Shown here piece after piece: positions 22,559 to 33,860 of a DNA stretch of 64,000 nt. The DNA is taken from the NCBI GenBank assembly GCA_037501455.1, contig CM074865.1, forward strand, positions 31,416,501 through 31,480,500. The letters are read 5' to 3'. Positions within the stretch are counted from its first letter, which is position 1; every line of letters starts with the position of its first letter. This DNA comes from Lantana camara. Its lineage: Eukaryota > Streptophyta > Magnoliopsida > Lamiales > Verbenaceae. The notes below the pieces were generated by a model. It had not been told where the DNA came from. It saw only the letters and a list, made by a program, of their open reading frames with translations, and did not search any database. A program made the position numbers and the translations under genes.

Positions 22559-23349
22559 CTACCCCTCGAGGAATTTATAATGGCACTCGTGTGGGTCAAT
22601 CACCCCTCGAGGAATTTACTAATGGATAGCTAGGGTTGATGGACCCTTCCATCACCGAAGTCAGGGATTGAATGTGATTTGTTTTATCTAATGTAATGTA
22701 ATGAGAAGTAACGGTGGATGCTCGTACTCGCTGAGCTTAATGAAATTGTTAGATTATGGGTCTTTATTAAGGTAATGTATATGTATATGATATGTAATGT
22801 TTTAATAAAATATTTTGGTATGAAAAACCTATTCTCGGTTCATAACCTTTATCTTTTACGTGATTTCCACTATATGTGTATAGTGTGTGGGTGTGCGTTA
22901 GCCCCCTCACTCAGTCGAGATATGACTGACACCTATCCTTTACCACTTTTAGTTTGCTGGTCTTTTGAGCATGAGCTAGGCGAAGAAGTGGGTCGTTCGA
23001 GTTTTACTTTTGGGTGTAGGTCGTGCTAGGTGCATCGCATACCATTTTGGATTTGTATTTAATGATTTGATCATGATAGATATTTTGTTATGTAAATATG
23101 ATTCGGTATGGATATGTATATTTGGATACTTGGTGCACATGTTTGATTTTGAAATTTATGTAGTTAGAACTCCTTGCTTCCGCTATTTGATTAATTGTTA
23201 CGCGCTCTGAGTAAGTGTTAGCTCCGCCTAGCCTAGCGAGTGTGGTTTCCCGTTCGTTTAGACTTGGGCTCGTTATGGATTTCCCATTTCATATGCGGGT
23301 TCGGGTTTAGGTGCGGGGGATGTTGTGGCCCCGCGCTCCTGGCGCTACA
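22559..23349 (+). repeat. LTR of element A, second part
   Basis: Continues the LTR broken at 7729; the repeated GCTAG is 22554-22558. Contains the conserved CCCCTCACTCAGTC region, an acceptor CTTTTAG at 22952, GCTAGGCGA at 22974-22982 and CCGCCTAGC at 23224-23232. Ends GGCGCTACA. Confidence 0.88.
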
Positions 23350-23357
23350 TCCTAAAG

Positions 23358-23369
23358 TGGTATCAGAGC
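23358..23369 (+). other. Primer-binding site of element A
   Basis: TGGTATCAGAGC, eight bases after the LTR end; complementary to initiator tRNA-Met. Confidence 0.9.
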
Positions 23370-23515
23370 TCCGGGTTGCAAAACCGGAGTTCTAGTGTCG
23401 TGTTGAGTCTGTCTAGGTCGTATGGCGTAGGACAACATGGTTATGTGACTTCATATGCTTATTTGTTTATCTCTTTGTTAATTGTGCACATGAACATGTA
23501 TTGACCCGCACGCAT

Positions 23516-24146
23516 ATGCTTCCAAGAAGACATCACCGTCGGGAAAGTTCCCCTGAACGTCGTCATCATCGGGATCACTCTCCTCAACAAGAGAATAATA
23601 ATCCACCACCACCACCACAGATGGATCCGGGGAACTTTATGGAGCGACTTGTGGTGTATTTGGAGCAACGGAATCAAGAGATAAATAATGCCCCTCCGGC
23701 CGGTAATCATGGGGGAGGTCCTATTACAGCCACCCTTCGGGAATTAAAAAATCAAAACCCACTGGTTTTTGTTGGTGGAAATGACATTCAAGCCGAAGAA
23801 TGGTTGGTTCAAACGAATAGGATATGGAATCTTATGCCTTGTGGACTGGATGAGAAACTTCAATGCACCTTCACTATGATACAAGGGCAAGCGTAGATTG
23901 GTGGTCGAGTGTCCAGGAGAAATTAGATGCCTCCAGGGAAGAAATTACTTGGGAAGTGTTCGTTCGGGAGTTCAAGAGCAAGTATATTCCGAAAGCTACA
24001 AGGAGCAGATGCTTGAGAGAGTTCATCGATCTCAAGCAAGGGGGAATGTCGGTGACGGATTATATTAATGAGTTCGAGAGGCTTTCTCACTAAGCCCCAG
24101 GTATATCCAATGATGATGAAAGTAAGGCCTCGCAATTCCTTCAAAC
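23516..24146 (+). pseudogene. Truncated gag of element A
   Basis: Starts MLPRRHHRRESSPERRHH, an arginine/histidine-rich N-terminus, then proline-rich sequence and the gag core (FVGGNDIQAEEWLVQTNRIW; EEITWEVFVREFKSKYIPKA; GGMSVTDYINEFERL). A one-base deletion near 23893 (GCG TAG) shifts the frame, and a TAA follows after FERLSH. The frame ends at SQFLQ, where the sequence jumps to copia material. Closest in the window to the gag of element D. The leader before the ATG is about 33 nt shorter than in D. Confidence 0.88.
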
Positions 24147-24742
24147 CCAAAGCCTATCTTTTTAGACCAAGTTCGCCTAGGTTAGCCCAACATTTGAAAT
24201 CTGACTGTTGGAAGGACAAATGTAACTGCAAGTCAAGGAATTAATTCAGGGGCACTAACAACCCATTGATGCTGAATTAATTCTCTAACAGTCACAATTC
24301 AAAATAGTCCGTTTTTGTAACACCTGATATCTATGTATGCAGTTCTCTTAAGTTGAAAAAGTACACACAACACTCATCAGATTTCTTGTGAAGTGCTATC
24401 ACACGAAATCATCCTCTCTAAAAGCTTGACATATATTCTGGAAATGTATCGCCTGAAACCTTTAGCACACTTCCCAGAAAGTTAGAGCGATAGAAACTTT
24501 AAGGACAAGGAATACCCGTGTCTAGCTTTATCTATTGCCCATAAATTCTTAACAATCTTAAAGTTTCTATCTATTGAAGATGGAGTCTGAATCTTTTAGA
24601 ATCATGAACCAGCAAAAGCTAGATCGTTTTGATGGCAACAACTTCAGCCTCTGGTAGGACAAGATGAAGTTCCTGCTTACTGTCCTTAAGCCTGCCTATG
24701 TCTGGATCCCAATCTGCCACCGATTTCAGAAGATCCTCCTGC
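24147..24742 (+). mobile_element. Ty1/copia remnant: possible LTR piece and start of gag
   Basis: Around 24600-24742 the reading is NQQKLDRFDGNNFSLW, stop, DKMKFLLTVLKPAYV, then after a one-base slip LDPNLPPISEDPPA. This is the N-terminal domain of copia-type gag. A TGTTGGAAGGAC at 24206, a common style of copia LTR start, suggests that part of the region before gag is LTR, but no LTR end or PBS is clear. Element C begins inside this gag at 24743. Confidence 0.7.
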
Positions 24743-25765
24743 TATAACACCCCGACTTTTTGACCGTCCAGGTATGTCTTCACGAGTGAGTTAAGTGCAC
24801 TTTTAAATTATTTAATTATGCAATTATGTGTTTATTATAATATTTATGTGCTATATTTGAGTTATATGAATTATTTGCTAAGTGTTTTATTTGAATTTTG
24901 AACGTATTTGCACGTATGATTTGCTACTTGAACTGTATTCATTCGGATTTGATTCCGATTTCTGTGGGAACTTGGTATGTATGAATTATGTGTCTTATGA
25001 ACTTGTCTCTATGCTCGTTTTATGTTTTCGGACTAGTTTAACGTGGTCTTTAACCATTTTATGATTTTGGGGACTTGAGGGCCTAAAACGTTTTTAGTGC
25101 ACCTTGGGTTCCGAACGGCGTAACTTGAGCTCAGGAATTTAGATTCAAATTCTGTCACCACCTTCGACGATTCAGAGCCAATGAAATAAGCCTTATATTT
25201 TTCTAAGCCTGTTTGAATCTCCAAATTTCGCCTGAGCCTCGCCTCGCCTCGCCTCGCCTCGCCTCGTGCGCAGATCTTCCACCTTTACGGTTTTGACCAT
25301 ATCTCTCTCATTTCTTGACCGAATGGCCCCACTCTTGGACCTACATGACCCTGACTCACCCTCTATCCTCCCCACTTGCTCATTTCGGACTCCAAGGAGA
25401 AGAGAAGAGAGAGAATCAGGTGAGAAAGAGGAAAGGAAAGAGAACCCATCACTATTCACATTCTTGGAGATTTTAAGCTCAATCTTCATCATCCTTCAAC
25501 CATTTCAAGAGGTAAGAATATGTTCTTGTTCTCCATCTCATTGTGGTTCTTTTAAGCTATGATTTTCAGATTTTCATTGAGTTTTGAGCATGTTATGTAG
25601 AAGGGCATGAATAGTTAGGTTTAAACCTTCATTTTCAAATCCATGGCTGTTGTTCGGTTTTTATGAAGTTTGTGGCATGAAATGTGATCTCCCTTACTGC
25701 CATTATACATATATAAACTTGTATTTGAAGTATGTGAAGTGTATGAGGTTCCACCGTTGTTGTAC
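24743..25765 (+). repeat. 5' LTR fragment of element C
   Basis: First about 1 kb of the LTR, with a degraded promoter palindrome (AGGAATTTAGATTCAAATTC around 25136), TATA-like TTATATTTTTC near 25192, and a donor AGAG/GTAAGAAT near 25511. Broken at 25766 by a minus-strand LTR. Confidence 0.85.
25236..25266. repeat. GCCTC microsatellite
   Basis: Six tandem GCCTC units within the LTR of element C, absent from related LTRs here. Confidence 0.9.
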
Positions 25766-26580
25766 TGTAGCACCTCGCACGTGGGATACCACATCCCCCG
25801 CACTAAGACCCAAACCCGAATATGAAATGGAAAGTCCGTATCCGAATCCAAGTCATAGCGAACGGGAGACCAACACACCCTCTAGGCTAGGTAGAGCTAA
25901 CACCGACTCAGAGTGAGCGAAAATTAAAAAAAAAACTATCACAACAACAAGACAACGGAAGCAATACTACTTATATTCAAACTAGAGTCAAGAGATCAAA
26001 TATATATACAAAATACAATTCCATAAATCTCAACATAAGTTATAAATTCCAAGAATTCCAGAAATATAAAAATGCACTTGAGACCAAAATGCAACCTAAC
26101 TTGACTCAAACGACCAAGTGTGACTCGACAGATGCACTTCGCCACCTAGCACGAGCTCAAAGAACCTGTCACCTGAAAAGATAAGAGAGGGGTTAGTCCA
26201 CCGACTGAGTGAGGGGGCTAACGCACACCCACACACTATATATAATCGAGCAAGACATATATCAAAAGGAGGAATCATGAACCGGGAATAGGTTTTGCAT
26301 ACCAAAACATTTTCAAAATAAACCTAATACATATACTTAGTCAAAACGTTTCATAAAGCTATCCCCGTTTCACAATTCCAAGACGTAAATCATAATGCTC
26401 GTCGGAGTAACGAGTTTCCAACCTTACCTCCCATATTAACATAAGAAAACCGAAATCATACATAACAATCCACTAAACTCCGAGATAGAAGGGCTACATA
26501 AACCCTAACTATCCATACATAACATAACCTCGAGGGGTAGCGATCCCACTACGAGTCTTTCCCGGTTTTTACACGGTGAG
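25766..26580 (-). repeat. Minus-strand LTR fragment (3' third only)
   Basis: Starts TGTAGCACCTCGCACGTGGG, the reverse complement of the end of the LTR of element E, and follows that LTR backwards for about 800 bp to the CCTCGAGGGGTAG / CCCGGTTTTTACAC region. It then breaks off near 26580 and the leader of C's gag begins. A deletion probably removed the rest of this LTR together with the end of C's own LTR and its PBS. The two conserved arms are GCTAGGTAG (25886-25894) and CCACCTAGC (26142-26150). Confidence 0.8.
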
Positions 26581-26628
26581 CAATCCCACTCTTGGACATA
26601 TCCTATTATAGTTGTTGAGATTTTCAGG

Positions 26629-27648
26629 ATGTCACCGCATCGACAACACTTCGGTCAACCTTCACATCAATATCCTCGTCCATCCTTCAATGCCGAAGAG
26701 TTCATGGTCCTGATGTTTCAACACTTCCAATCGAATCAAGGACAATCTTCATCTACGGTGCAACCTATGGATCCAATAGCAACCTTGTAACGAGAGTTTG
26801 GGACTTTCCATCCTTTCCAATTCCGAGGAGGTGATGATATTAAAGCCGAAGAATGGCTCTCGGAGATAGAGGGTATTTTTCGAGTGTGGCCATGCAATCC
26901 TCAAAATATGATCCGCCTTGTTACACTACTTCTACAAGGGCAAGCGAAGTTCTGGTGGTCAAGAGTTACCCAACAACTAGAAGCAACGAATGAAGACTTG
27001 ACATAGGATGTGTTCGTTCGAGAATTTAGAAAGAGGTATACACTAGCCATTCTACAAAATCGAAGATTCAAAGAATTTCTCACCCTTAAAGAAGGAGACA
27101 AGACCGTTATGGAATATTTGGAGGAGTTCGAGAGGTTGGGTGCATATGTGCCACATATTACAAATGATGATCGGATGAAGGTAAGATACTTTATGGAAGG
27201 CTTTCGGAGAGAGTTCAAAGAAGCTTTAATGGCGACAGACACGAGTACGTGGGATAAAGCTGTTGAGAAGGTAATACGAATCGAAACTCGGTGGATGGTA
27301 AGAAAAAGACATAGATAAAAGGCACCGGAGCAACCACTTGGATTAGGTTTATGCTCTAATTTGAAAGTGGAGGAGAGACCATCTCGACACGGTACCCAAA
27401 CCAAGAGAAGAGGTAAGAAGAAATCTAAGCCCCAGAAGACCCCTCGGTCGAAGAGAGAGTTCCAACCGTGCGCTCATTGCGGAGGGACCAACCATACTTA
27501 TGAAGGATGTTGGATTCGGCTAAGAAGATGCTACGGTTGCGGGTCTTCAGAGCATAAGTTTTCGGACTGTGACCGTTTGAGGACTAATAGACAAAGGAGG
27601 TGGAACCAAAGGCTTCAAGTTGGAAACCAAATCGAACCCAGAAATTGA
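26629..27648 (+). pseudogene. Gag of element C
   Basis: One frame from ATG after TTTTCAGG to TGA at 27646. Starts MSPHRQHFGQ; the core reads QFRGGDDIKAEEWLSEIEG, LLLQGQAKFWWSRV, VFVREFRKRYTLAILQNR and TVMEYLEEFERLGAYV. There are two good zinc knuckles, CAHCGGTNHTYEGC and CYGCGSSEHKFSDC, after a basic RRGKKKSK stretch. Interrupted by TAA in ATL*REFG, TAG where relatives have Trp (DLT*DVF), and TAA after RKRHR. It is more diverged from the other gags here, so C may be a different subfamily. The product would package RNA. Confidence 0.85.
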
Positions 27649-29139
27649 GGTACTTACATTCATAGCATCTCATTTATGCATATTTAATCTCGGGGAAACC
27701 CACTTGTTTGCTACTTTTCTCCCCTTGTTGCTTCTTGGTCCTTGTTGTTGTTCGCGTGTTGCTTCTTTGGTGTGAGCTCTCTTTTTGGAGAGAGTTGGTG
27801 AGCTCGAGTGGTCGGGTGACTTGCGAGTTGTGAGGGCCTAGTTGTCCGATGGTTTTACTTGAAGGCGCCTAGTGAAGTACAGAGCTATCTTAGGCGTGGG
27901 TTGGTTGTTTGAGCGCCGAGTTGAGTTGGTGTTGCTTTAAGAGGTCCGTTTTGGGCTCAAAGATATTTTCAGGTATTAGATTGAAGACTAACCCGTTTAT
28001 ATCTTGGGGAAGCGATTGTTTAATCCGGGATGGTGCGATGAGCTTTGTGGCTTACCTTTGGGTTAACTGAGGGATCGAGCCAAGCTCAAGGAGACAAAGA
28101 TCGTAGTAAGGCATTTTGATTTTTCCTTGAAAGTTGGGATTCTCTACTACTTGATAGGGACGTTGAGATGTCGTTGATCTTTATCACGGAGTTAAACTTG
28201 TTCAAAAACTCCCCCTACCGAATGGGCCTAGCATGGTTGTTGGAGTTGAAGGCGTAGTTCGATGAGCTCTTAGAGGGTGGTTTCATCCATTGAACACTTC
28301 TTTGTGGAGTGCTTTTGTCCTATCTAAGAAGGAACAGGACTTTAGGGTGAATATCAACTACCGTGAGCTTTACGGGTTAACCGTGGAAGACAAATACCCT
28401 TTGCTTGCTTCGAGAATTTTTTGTTCTACTCCAGAGTTTCGTGGTTCACGCCGAGTTTGGTTTAAGCAAGGGTATAACCGACTACGCATTCGGGTAGAAG
28501 AACCGAGAATTGCCTCAGAGTAAGAAGTCTTTTATGTTAGCAGAGTACATTAGGCGATCCTTTCTCTTAAGATTGCTAAACCGTTGATTCGGTTGACAAG
28601 AAAGAGGTACGGTTTCAGAGTGGGAAGAGGCGGTCGAAGTGAGTTTCCTTTGGCACCGGCTTTAACCTACCCGAGGGTACTCAAGACTACTTCGTTTACA
28701 ATCGAGGCACAAAGGAAGGCTTTGGTTGTGTGTTGCTTGTGGGAGAGTGTAACCTATGTCTCGAGTAGTGCAAGGTCACGAGACTTACACCACTCTTGGG
28801 TTTGAGTTAGTTTGAGGACTTGAAGAATCGGTAAAGGTGTATTGGCATAAGAAGAGACGCTGTAGACTTTGTGTAGCAATGTCTAATGTGCCATCGGTTG
28901 AAGGCCGAGCATCAAGATCCGGAAGGATTCTCCAGCTACTTCTATATTCTAATTAGAAGTAGGAGCAAATGGCTAAGGACTTTGTGCCCGGTTTGCTAAA
29001 GTTAAGGAGATCTTAATGAGATTTGGAGTGGTCGCTCGATTCAACGAGTTGGTCCATTTTCTCATGGTTTCGTTTTTCGACAAGGTTCGAGAACTTTACA
29101 GTTTGGAGATGAGGACTCTAGAGTCGAAGTGGGAGATTG
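27649..29139 (+). pseudogene. Heavily eroded pol of element C
   Basis: Recognisable scraps in order: a [16 protein letters not shown] segment near 28075; RT pieces (FRVNINYRELYGLTVEDKYP near 28340, KQGYNRLRIR near 28470); the PLIRLTKK region near 28580; RNase H-like scraps near 28670-28760; an integrase piece (LKAEHQDPEG near 28900); and RVEVGD at the B insertion. About 1.5 kb remains of some 3 kb, with many stops, frameshifts and deletions. No catalytic centre survives. Confidence 0.75.
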
Positions 29140-29514
29140 TGTAACATCCCGACCGTTCGGACTTTCAGGTAAATTATTATGTGTGCAATTTAATTAATTA
29201 AATGTGTAATTATTTGATATTTTAAATGTTTACTTGAATTTATTAATTGATTTATTTAAGCTTAAGTTCTTACTTAAACGTTTATTTTTTTTTATACCTT
29301 GATTAATTGCTCTATTTGCATCCGAATTCAATTTCGATTTTTGTGAATTTCTGATATGTGTGAACTATGTAAGTTATGAACTTGATTATGTGCTCGTTTT
29401 ATGATTTGGAACTTGTTTGGTTTGTCTTTTGATTCGTGTTTGGGAGACGGGACCTAAAGGAGGCTAAAGGGCATTTAGCATACCTTGGGCTCCGGGCGGC
29501 ATATCTTGAGCTCG

Positions 29515-29593
29515 GGAATTCGGATTCGAATTCCATCACCTCTGTTGAACTTTTATCAACGATTCGGGTTCAATAAACCTAGCCTTATATTTT
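29515..29593 (+). promoter_or_regulatory. Probable LTR core promoter: palindrome plus TATA-like box
   Basis: GGAATTCGGATTCGAATTCC at 29515-29534 is followed by TTATATTTTTC (TATA-like core 29586-29593). The same order and spacing recur in the other LTRs, usually as CCTTATATTTTTCTAA. Start site inferred about 30 nt further on. Confidence 0.45.
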
Positions 29594-30357
29594 TCTAACC
29601 TCATTTAGACCTCCGAAATTTAACCAAAACGAGCCTTGCGTGTAAATTTTGACCCTTATTCACTCTTTGAGCCATAACTTGAGTTATACACCACCAAATA
29701 ATGTAATTCTTGGTCCCACACACTTCTAACATAATCCCCCATAAGACATAAGGCCCTCATTTTGTCCCACACCAAGAAAAGCAAGGGTTTGGAGCTGCCA
29801 AAATGGGACCCCAAGAGAAGAGCAATTTGCACCATTCACCTTTCACCCATTTGAGCTCAAATCTTTATCAAATCTCTCTATTTTCAAAAGGTAAGCTTGG
29901 ATTTGTGTTCTCCTCCTTCTCTTCTTTGTTTAGACTCCTTATTTGCTGAATTTGATGGTAAATTGAGCATGTTTGCAAGAGTTAGATGAATAGTAAGGGT
30001 TTGGCATGTTTGGTTGAAGTTGGAGTGATCTTGTGTTGATTTCTTGGAAGTTATGCATTCTAATTGATCTTAAAACATCCTAGAATAAGTGTATGGAAGT
30101 ACTTTGCATGAGAATCAAGGAATCATTGGATATCATTTGGGATTTTTGGAGTTTTTCATGGAAGAAATGAACACAGGTATATCTCTTGCATTCCTCCTTG
30201 TATATCTTCATGTCTATCTTGGTTTAATGGATGAAATAAGTGAAAACTTGCTATAATATGATCCTATTATGTGTTAACTTGAAGCTAGAATGTTTTCATG
30301 GGTGTTTGGTGTGATTTTTGGCTTGGTTTTCGCAGTTCTCCCCTGCTGCGGACTAGT

Positions 30358-30445
30358 GTCGCGGCCGCGGCCACCTTCCAGTGGAGCTTCTGTTCCCCCT
30401 TCGCGACCGCGACAGTTTGGTGATGAAAACCGTAGCAGCCGCAAC
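30358..30445. repeat. Palindrome cluster in 5' LTR of B
   Basis: GTCGCGGCCGCGG (30358-30370), TCGCGACCGCGA (30401-30412, arms TCGCG/CGCGA) and GTAGCAGCCGCAAC (30432-30445). The consensus word is GTCGCGGCCGCGAC. Confidence 0.8.
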
Positions 30446-30777
30446 GTACCTACTTACATACATGTGTGTTTTCTTCCTTTTGCATGTATTTGTTTATGTT
30501 GTTTGGCATGTTTATGACTTGTTTTATGTGCTAACATGTTATATTATGTGTTAAGCTCTATGTTATGAATTTATGTCTCCTTTTATGCTCTCGTTTGTGA
30601 AATATGATCTTACATGCAAAATGTGATCTTGTATGATTTAAATATGAATTCATCTCATTTCATTTGCATAATTTACACGCATATGCATTTGCCAAGCGTT
30701 TTATGTGGTACATTTTGAGTCTAAGAGTTTCCCTTGTTATTTGTTTTGTGTAGTTGACCCTCCCCATTGACGATGAG

Positions 30778-33700
30778 TGTAACACCCCGGAGCGAAGGGT
30801 GCCACATCCCCCGCACTAAGGTCTAACACGAGTAACGAAATAGAGAGTTAGCACCCATATCAAACCATAATGAACGGGAGACACACAAAACACACACCCT
30901 CGCTAGGCGGCCTAGACCCTCAAAAACTAGAGCAAATTAAAATCAGAGTAGCGGAAGCAATTCACATATTAAACATAATTCCTAAGATCACATATATACA
31001 TATCCAAAAAGGAGGGTCAAGTATTCAAGCTAACCATACTAGATCATATACAAGCTATACAATGCCCATCGAGACCAAAATAGCATAAGTAATCATAATA
31101 CATAATCCAAAAGTATATAAGCAAAGGAAATGTAAACCACTACGATGCATGAGGACTCAAGCTACACCACAAGTAAGACCCAACCGACACTTGCCGCCTA
31201 GCTTGACTCGGAAGTACCTGCAAACTCAAAAGAAAGGAAAAAGGGGAAAACAACAACGAGGGTTAGTCCTAGTGACTAGTGAGGGGGGTTACCTCACTCA
31301 CCCGTTATATATATATATAGAGCAAAGCAATTAATCAAATCGAAAAGATCCTTGAATCGAGAGTGGTTTTTGCAAGCCAAAAAAATTCCCGTGATATAGA
31401 TATACATAAGTTTAAATGAGAAAAGTTAAGGCCAAAGGGTAAACATCAAGTTTTAAGTGTTTATAAGTCCACTCCCGTTCCCTAGATCAAGCAAAATTAA
31501 CCAACTCGGCGAGTACGAGTCACATTTCCAACTCCCACATATCAAAGAACATAACATAACAAAGCAGAAATCATAATCCATCCTCACACCGAGTGATAGA
31601 AGGGTTGACGACCCTAACTATCCATATATACATGAGACAAGGTTTAATCAAGACCTTAAAACCTTTGATGGTTATCTCCGCCGGCTCAAGAGAAACACCC
31701 TTCCTCGATCCTCCCAAGGTTGGGTGAGACTCTCAAATGGAGGTGTTGATGGAAGAGCTCGGCGACCCCTCGGCCGTCCCAAGATTTCCATACCACACTC
31801 CGGGGCCCAAAACTTATCACAAATATCACACACACATACCACAAAGCTTATCTTTCGAAGCCACATCTCGCTTACTCACACACACTTGCATAACGTCAAA
31901 ATTTTCCAAACAAAAGCAAAATAGCTTATATACTTATATAAAACGTTTCCAAAATCATATAACAAGCGGGACGAGCCCTCAATATACTTATCATACACTT
32001 ATTTAACATATAATATACCTAATCGCATGCAAGGGTTCAAATCAAGTAGGCTTATAGGTCATTTTAACTAAAAGAACAAAAACCTCACCTTAACAACGCG
32101 GGTAGTGGAGACAAAAGGAAAACCGGACACCTAAGGAGCAAGCTCGTCCACAACGGGAAGGTCCTCTGAACAAAGGAAACAACAAGAGACACTCTTAGAC
32201 TCAATATGAACCATATTGACGCTCGATAAATGTGGATGTATGTTTATTATGCAAATGATATGAAATGAATTCACGTTTAGGTCATTTAAGAGCATAAAAT
32301 GCATATAAGATCATATCTCATAAACGAGGGCATAAAACAAGCCATACAATTGCAATGTAAAGCTTAACACATAATATAACAAGTTAATCAAACATACAAG
32401 TCATAAACGAGCCAAGAAAGGCCAACGAAAAGCAACGAAATGGTGACAGAAACCTCCCCGGGCGCCACCATGATGGACACAGCCGTGTCCAAAATTCAAA
32501 AGGAATGGACGAGGCCGTGTCCGATTAATTAAAATCAGGGGGCATAAGTCGAACCCTCAACATGGCCATGTCCATTTCCTCTTGTTTCATGACATGGTCG
32601 TGTCATGACTTCGGCCACCAAAAAAAAAATAACGCAGTAGTTTCGTTTTTTAAGAGCAAAAACAGGGCAGTTCCATGGTAGCACTTAGGGAGTCTCTTAG
32701 GCCATTAAAAGCACATATACCAAGCATGAAATTAACAACAATTCCACATATAATCAAGCCATAACAATTAACAACAAGCTCAGATCCAAAAATGCAAGAA
32801 ACAAGGCAAGGAAGGAGAGGAATACATCAAGCTATATCATCAAATATCTCAAAAGTTGATTAATGGAAATTCAACCAAATCTCAACTACCATGGAAGAAC
32901 ATGAAATAAATACATAGAATAAGGTCATAAGAGCAACATATAATCATCAAGACCCAAGAAATTCAAGTATAGAGGCAAGGATCATCAAATTCACCCAACT
33001 TCTACTATTCAACATGCTAGCTATATCTTATCAATCCACCATGGAATTCAGCTCAAAAGCACATAAAATAAAGAGGAAAGAATTTATATTAACATCATGA
33101 ACTTACCTTTCAAATTTGGGAAGATTTGGAAGTGATTTGAGCTCAAAATCACAAAATGGCCAAAAGGGTTTCTTCCTTCTCTCTTCTCTTCACTTTGGAG
33201 CTGATCTTGTGAATTGGGGGAGAGCGTTGGCTCGGTTTTGGGGGATTAAGGGCTGAGGGAGAGCTTAAATCAAGGCTAAGAGTCATGGTTAAGGTTTGGT
33301 TAGGTTTAAGAGGGACCCACAAATCAAGATTAGGTCAAAAGATGTACTTTAGGCGTAAGGTGCTCGTTCCGGTCAAATTTTGGAGGTCTAAATGAACTCA
33401 TAAAAATTTGAGGCTTATTCCATTGAACCCGAATCGTCGAAACAAGTCCAACGGTGGTGACGGAATTTGAATCCGAGTTCCCGAGCTCAAAATATGCCAC
33501 CCGGAACCCAAGGTGCGCTAAATGCTCTTTAGCCTCCTTTAGGTCCTCCAAAACGAACCAAAAAGGCAACCCAAACAAGTTCCAAAACACAAAATGAGCA
33601 TATAAACGAGTTCAAAACTAACATAATTAACATATATCAAGAATCCACAAAAATTAGGATTAAATTCGGATCCAAAATAAGCAAGATACGAGATAAGGAA

Positions 33701-33860
33701 GTTTAAACGTTCAAAATCATCAAATTCATATTAAAGCAATTAAATGCAAATAATTTCAAATATTCACACTAGAATTTAAATATCACGTAATCACATAAGA
33801 AAATAATTAAATCGTGCACGTAATAGATTAATTGAAAGTCCGATTTGTCGGGATGTTACA
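30778..33860 (-). mobile_element. Solo LTR, minus strand, target duplication ATGAG
   Basis: 3083 bp, from TGTAACACCCCGGAGCG to GTCGGGATGTTACA. ATGAG is duplicated perfectly at 30773-30777 and 33861-33865. Reading in minus sense: intron 1 is 33106 to 32166, the mini-exon 32165 to 32089 (77 nt), intron 2 is 32088 to 31218, and the inverted pair is perfect at 30902-30910 and 31194-31202. No internal region is left. Confidence 0.93.
32474..32607. repeat. Palindrome cluster in minus solo LTR
   Basis: TGGACACAGCCGTGTCCA (32474-32491), GGACGAGGCCGTGTCC (32507-32522), the perfect CATGGCCATG (32561-32570), and CATGACATGGTCGTGTCATG (32588-32607). The units alternate between GGACAC and CATGACA arms. 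Confidence 0.85.

Larger units (their letters stand above)
5782..24146 (+). mobile_element. Element A: truncated Tekay-type gypsy retrotransposon (5' LTR, PBS, part of gag)
   Basis: The 5' LTR is split by element F into 5782-7729 and 22559-23349, 2739 bp without the insert. It begins TGTGATACCCCG and ends GGCGCTACA. A primer-binding site and the first part of gag follow. At 24146 gag stops abruptly against Ty1/copia sequence, so pol and the 3' LTR are missing. This is one of the older elements in the nest. Confidence 0.9.
29140..30777 (+). repeat. 5' LTR of element B, first part
   Basis: Starts TGTAACATCCCGACCG. Broken at 30777 by the minus-strand solo LTR. It matches 43821-45530 of the 3' LTR closely, except for a loss of about 80 bp in the palindrome cluster. 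Confidence 0.93.
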
